A stretch of 64,000 bases of DNA from Ardenticatenaceae bacterium (lineage in GTDB: Bacteria > Chloroflexota > Anaerolineae > Promineifilales > Promineifilaceae), in the NCBI GenBank assembly GCA_020634245.1, contig JACKCC010000016.1, positions 124,001-188,000 of the forward strand, in the 5' to 3' direction. The notes beneath the pieces are model-generated. The model was not told where the DNA came from, made no database searches, and saw only the letters and a list, made by a program, of their open reading frames with translations. How positions within the stretch are numbered: the stretch's first letter is position 1; each line of letters begins with the position of its first letter. Below, one piece after another: positions 60,818 through 64,000 of this stretch. The translations under genes were made by a program, and so were the position numbers.

Positions 60818-62013
60818 AGCTGACGTTTTTCCTCGGTCATGGCTTGAGCCAGCGACGTGTCTTGTGGACGGCGCTTGGCTCGCTGCCACAAGGTTGTCTG
60901 GCGCTTGGTTAGGAAACGAGCCAGGCCGACCAGGGCTGCCCAGTTGCTGCCCACTAAAAATGTGGGCAAATATAACAGTTTACCGATTAGGCCGCCCCGT
61001 TTCCACCATTGTCCCAAGGCGGCTAACAGGTAAAAAAAGATTTGAATACCCAGGAGTATGGTGTAGATTTCTGGCCGGTTTTGGCTAACGATAAGTATGT
61101 TGGTCAGGATTGCCATGATCATTGCCAGGGGGACCAATGGGCGCAAAAATTTGTGGGAAATCATCTGCCAGGCGGCTAACGGCCGTTTCCAGGGCAGTAG
61201 CTGTCTTACCAATCCCATCGCCTGATACCGACCGGCCACAATACGGGAACGGCGTATCACTTCATCTTCGGCTGATGCCGAAACGTATTCATACGAGCGG
61301 GCCTTTGGTGCATACACAACCCGATACCCACGTTTAATCAGGCGCATAGCCATGTAGAAATCGTCGTTAATGATGTTGTCGGGCGGGGTTTCGAACAGGC
61401 TGCGTCGCAAGGCCAGGATTTCACCGGCGACACCCGTGCAATTACCCAGCCGGGTTTCTTGTTTTTTGATGAAGGATTCATACCGCCAGTAAAGTCCTTC
61501 AGAATGGCCCAGGCTGCTGCCATCTTTGACGATTGTTTTGGCGCCGCTGACTGCGGCAACGGCCGTTTCCGCAAACGGCTTCACCAATTCTCGTAAGGCT
61601 TGCGTGTCATACAAATTATTGGCATCGGAAAAAACGACAATTTCGCCCCGTACCAGCGGCATAGCACGATTGATGGCTGCCATTTTCCCCTGCCGCTGCG
61701 GCGTGTAGTTCAACTCTACACCCTGGGAAGCGAACTGTCGCACGATGTCCGGCGTTGCATCAGATGATCCGTCGGCAGTCACCAGAATTTGCCGCAAATT
61801 TGCCGGATAATCCAGAGTCAGGCTGTTTTCCAGTTTGGCGGCGATGACAGCTTCTTCGTTATAGGCGGCGATTAAGAGGGTAAGAGTGGGGGTGTATGGG
61901 GGTAACGGCCGTTCTCGCGAGCGCAACCGCGCCAACAAGGTTACCAGCAGCGGATAACCAGCGTAAACGTACAAAATAATTCCAATGGATAACCAAAATA
62001 AAATCACCATCAA
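60814..62013 (-). CDS. Membrane-bound glycosyltransferase family 2
   Basis: 399 aa. N-terminal membrane helix (LFWLSIGIILYVYAGYPLLV), then the GT-A core: LTLLIAAYNEEAVIAAKLEN, ILVTADGSSDATPDIV, VVFSDANNLYDTQALREL with the metal DxD-type motif, IINDDFYMAMRLIKRGYRVV with the catalytic acid and RRSRIVAGRYQAM as the Q/RxxRW-like site. Three to four C-terminal helices follow. This resembles processive synthases or lipid-linked GT2 enzymes that build or extend a glycan at the membrane. It starts 3 bp after the GT4 gene and overlaps the next GT4 by 4 nt. Confidence 0.9.
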   Translation of the reverse strand: MMVILFWLSIGIILYVYAGYPLLVTLLARLRSRERPLPPYTPTLTLLIAAYNEEAVIAAKLENSLTLDYPANLRQILVTADGSSDATPDIVRQFASQGVELNYTPQRQGKMAAINRAMPLVRGEIVVFSDANNLYDTQALRELVKPFAETAVAAVSGAKTIVKDGSSLGHSEGLYWRYESFIKKQETRLGNCTGVAGEILALRRSLFETPPDNIINDDFYMAMRLIKRGYRVVYAPKARSYEYVSASAEDEVIRRSRIVAGRYQAMGLVRQLLPWKRPLAAWQMISHKFLRPLVPLAMIMAILTNILIVSQNRPEIYTILLGIQIFFYLLAALGQWWKRGGLIGKLLYLPTFLVGSNWAALVGLARFLTKRQTTLWQRAKRRPQDTSLAQAMTEEKRQL

Positions 62014-62016
62014 ACG

Positions 62017-63192
62017 TTACCATTCTGGTTGTAGCAGCGGGTCTGGCGCGGTCAACAAACGTTCATACAAACCACGCAGCCTGTCTGCAACGCTCGATAA
62101 AGCATACTCGCTCACCATTTTTTGACGGGCTTGCTGTCCTAAACCTTCTCGTTTTCTTTGCTCATTGAGCAAATCTATGATGCATTCAGCCCAGTCAGCC
62201 GAATTATCTGGCGAAATTAATAAGCCATTATGACCGTGAGAGATTAAATCCGGCGCACCGCCAACATTACTGGTAATCACCGGTAGACCGGCGGCCATTG
62301 CCTCCAAAAGTGCGTTGGAAAGACCTTCAGTTGCTGAGGGCAAAACAAACAGGTCGGCGCACTGCAAAAATGGGGCCACATCATCAACGGCACCATAGAA
62401 AATAATGCCGTCCCCGGCCTGCCGCTTTAGCTCTGCCTCTTGATCGCCGGTTCCCAGCAGCAGCAGTGATGCCTGAGGATGGGCGATCCTTACTCTGGGC
62501 CAGATGGCAATGAGTTGATCAATTTGTTTTTCTTTGGCAAGACGGCCGGTGAAGACCGTTAACGGACCGTCCGGCAGTCCAAAATTTTGGCGTAAAATTT
62601 GCTTTTCTTGTGCAGGAATAGGCGCAAAATGATGAATATCAACGCCATTGGGGATGAACGGCCGTTTCTCCTGTGGTATGTTCAGATTGGCCAGTTCCCC
62701 GTCGATCTCCCGGCTGATCGTAATAAAAGCATCGACATGACGGCGCATAGCCGCCAGCCGCTGCCGGCCGGATCGCCTTTGGTTCAACTTGGCAATGTCA
62801 CCCAGCTTCCCGCCGCGCAGCACTTTTGCCGCCACCGGCATGCCAAAGATACGTTTTGCTAAAACGGCCGTTGTCGTTGGTGACAACAACTCATGCGCAT
62901 GAATCAAATCCGGTTTCAGGCGATACAGCAGCGGCAAAGCCGACAGTGTAAAAGCAAGAGAGGCAACAGGCTTGGGGCCGGGAATTGGCAGGCGGTAAAC
63001 AGGAACACCGTCTATCATCTCAAATGAACGCAAACCAGAGTAACGGCGGGTCAGAATATGAATATCCACGCCTCGTTCTTGCAGCAGCGGGGCCAGTGCG
63101 GCCAACTGCCGTTCTGCGCCACCCACATGTGGATAATATGCCTGGATAAGCATAGCGACACGTATTGTTTTGCTGGCAGAGTAAGAACCCAT
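62017..63192 (-). CDS. Glycosyltransferase family 4
   Basis: 391 aa. TIRVAMLIQAYYPHVGGAER has the GGAE loop; KPDLIHAHELLSPTTTAVLA and FIPNGVDIHHFAPI follow. C-terminal half: LTVFTGRLAKEKQIDQLIAI, LLLLGTGDQEAELKRQAGDG, TEGLSNALLEAMAAGLPVIT with EX7E, and GGAPDLISHGHNGLLI. This is the canonical capsular GT4 profile. Start overlaps the stop of the next GT4 gene (TGATG). It transfers one sugar at the membrane face; specificity unknown. Confidence 0.92.
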   Translation of the reverse strand: MGSYSASKTIRVAMLIQAYYPHVGGAERQLAALAPLLQERGVDIHILTRRYSGLRSFEMIDGVPVYRLPIPGPKPVASLAFTLSALPLLYRLKPDLIHAHELLSPTTTAVLAKRIFGMPVAAKVLRGGKLGDIAKLNQRRSGRQRLAAMRRHVDAFITISREIDGELANLNIPQEKRPFIPNGVDIHHFAPIPAQEKQILRQNFGLPDGPLTVFTGRLAKEKQIDQLIAIWPRVRIAHPQASLLLLGTGDQEAELKRQAGDGIIFYGAVDDVAPFLQCADLFVLPSATEGLSNALLEAMAAGLPVITSNVGGAPDLISHGHNGLLISPDNSADWAECIIDLLNEQRKREGLGQQARQKMVSEYALSSVADRLRGLYERLLTAPDPLLQPEW

Positions 63193-64000
63193 CAGATCTC
63201 CATCAGAGCTGTAATTCCGGGCGATAAAACTTCGTCATAGAGCGCCAATAATCTGTTGAGCCATACTGACGGGCTGTAATGCAGGTTAACCCGTTCACGC
63301 GCCGCCGAACCCATAACAGCCAATTGCTCTGGTTTATCCAAAAGGTCGCTAATGGCCTGCGCCAGCTGCTCCGGCTTGTGCGGCGGAACAACTACACCAG
63401 AACACGACGTTACTACTACCGGAACGTCGCCAACGCCGGTAGCCGCCACTGGCAAACCGGCAGACATCGCTTCCAGCATGGCAACCGGCAGCCCTTCCCA
63501 ATGGGAGGCGCTGACAAACAGATCACTGGCTCCTAACAAGCGAGGAACATCAGTACGGCTTCCCAGCAGCCAGGCATTGTTTTCCAATCCCAGCGACTTG
63601 ATTTGTGTGTTCAAATCATCAAAGATTGATCCCGCACCGGCGATAATTAGTGCTGCTTGCGGATGTTTACGGCAAACCTGGGCAAAAGCGGTCAATAAAT
63701 CATCGACTCCTTTTTGCGGGGTAAGCCGACCGACCGAAATTAATAATGGGCGGGCAGTATTTCCTGTCAGTTCTGTGCGTAAAGCCTGCCTTTCCGTTTT
63801 GGGTAATGGGGGAATGGATTCAACGGCATTGGGTACAACGTGCAAAATTTTTCCGGGAAACTGTGGCTGCCGGGCTTTGGCCACTTGTTCGCCGACAACA
63901 ATAATTTTGCCGGACAGCTTTTTTACGATCCATAATTCTAACTTTTTGCGCAGTTTGGATTCAATACCTTCCCTGACATTATGTAAGGTGGCGACGGTGG
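63192..64000 (-). CDS. Glycosyltransferase family 4, 5' end outside window
   Basis: At least 269 codons; the frame stays open to the right edge with TVATLHNVREGIESKLRKKL, the normal GT4 acceptor-domain segment just before the linker, so the gene starts beyond 64000. An ATG at 63884 is inside the domain and not the true start. ILHVVPNAVESIPPLPKTER opens the linker; LLISVGRLTPQKGVDDLLTA, LIIAGAGSIFDDLNTQIKSL, WEGLPVAMLEAMSAGLPVAA with EX7E and GVGDVPVVVTSCSGVVV complete the nucleotide domain. It is the first visible gene of the coupled row running left to 52670. Confidence 0.88.
   Translation of the reverse strand, partial: TVATLHNVREGIESKLRKKLELWIVKKLSGKIIVVGEQVAKARQPQFPGKILHVVPNAVESIPPLPKTERQALRTELTGNTARPLLISVGRLTPQKGVDDLLTAFAQVCRKHPQAALIIAGAGSIFDDLNTQIKSLGLENNAWLLGSRTDVPRLLGASDLFVSASHWEGLPVAMLEAMSAGLPVAATGVGDVPVVVTSCSGVVVPPHKPEQLAQAISDLLDKPEQLAVMGSAARERVNLHYSPSVWLNRLLALYDEVLSPGITALMEI

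Overview
The window looks like a chromosomal segment of an uncultured or little-studied Chloroflexota bacterium, probably of the Anaerolineae/Ardenticatenia type. This is inferred from family content: long Thr/Pro stalks on exported proteins, short C-terminal Tyr-Leu-Pro tails, an LCP-family cell-wall glycan transferase without outer-membrane export genes, FkbM methyltransferases with DUF4214, many GT4 glycosyltransferases, and GatCAB. Nothing here fixes the species. By eye the DNA is roughly half GC, with AT-rich patches.

Layout. 1-8 kb (minus): 5'-truncated view of a membrane protein gene, an LCP protein, an ABC-2 polysaccharide permease, two GT4 enzymes and a secreted FG-GAP protein. 8.6-11.9 kb (plus): small membrane protein, SAM methyltransferase, membrane-anchored alkaline-phosphatase/sulfatase-fold protein. 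11.9-24.6 kb (minus): surface-glycan block with four GT4 enzymes, an FkbM methyltransferase, two polytopic GT-C-like proteins, a secreted GH-A-like glycosidase and three small related coiled-coil proteins. 24.8-28.3 kb (plus): Wzt-like ATPase and a UMF1-type transporter with an extra domain. 28.4-40.8 kb (minus): gatB, gatA, gatC, def, an aminotransferase, a sugar nucleotidyltransferase and a cyclic-nucleotide-binding/PH protein, interrupted by AT-rich accessory genes (DUF433/DUF5615 pair, nuclease-like protein, EAD-like protein, hypotheticals). 41-47.9 kb (plus): GH1 glucosidase, a 23-codon ORF between strong signals, a RIO-like kinase and a heterodimeric ABC exporter. 47.9-64 kb: a second surface-glycan block with GT4/GT2 enzymes, DegT aminotransferase, sulfotransferase, P-loop kinase, and secreted FG-GAP and beta-helix proteins.

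The glycan genes fit a common scheme: nucleotide sugars are made or aminated, GTs assemble chains at the membrane, methyl and sulfo groups decorate them, the Wzm/Wzt pair exports them, the LCP protein attaches them to the wall, and secreted beta-helix, FG-GAP and glycosidase proteins act in the envelope.

The most unusual signals are at the DNA level. (1) Eleven arrays of 7-bp units, several folded as inverted arms, lie between 28 and 47.4 kb. Five abut or supply a stop codon, and five lie in frame inside the two ABC exporter genes, including the same A-loop position in both nucleotide-binding domains. (2) The palindrome ACGGCCGT occurs about 100 times (about 1 expected) and is missing from AT-rich accessory genes. 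(3) All four stalk-type secreted proteins end in a short Tyr-(Leu/Met)-Pro tail. Counts were made by eye.
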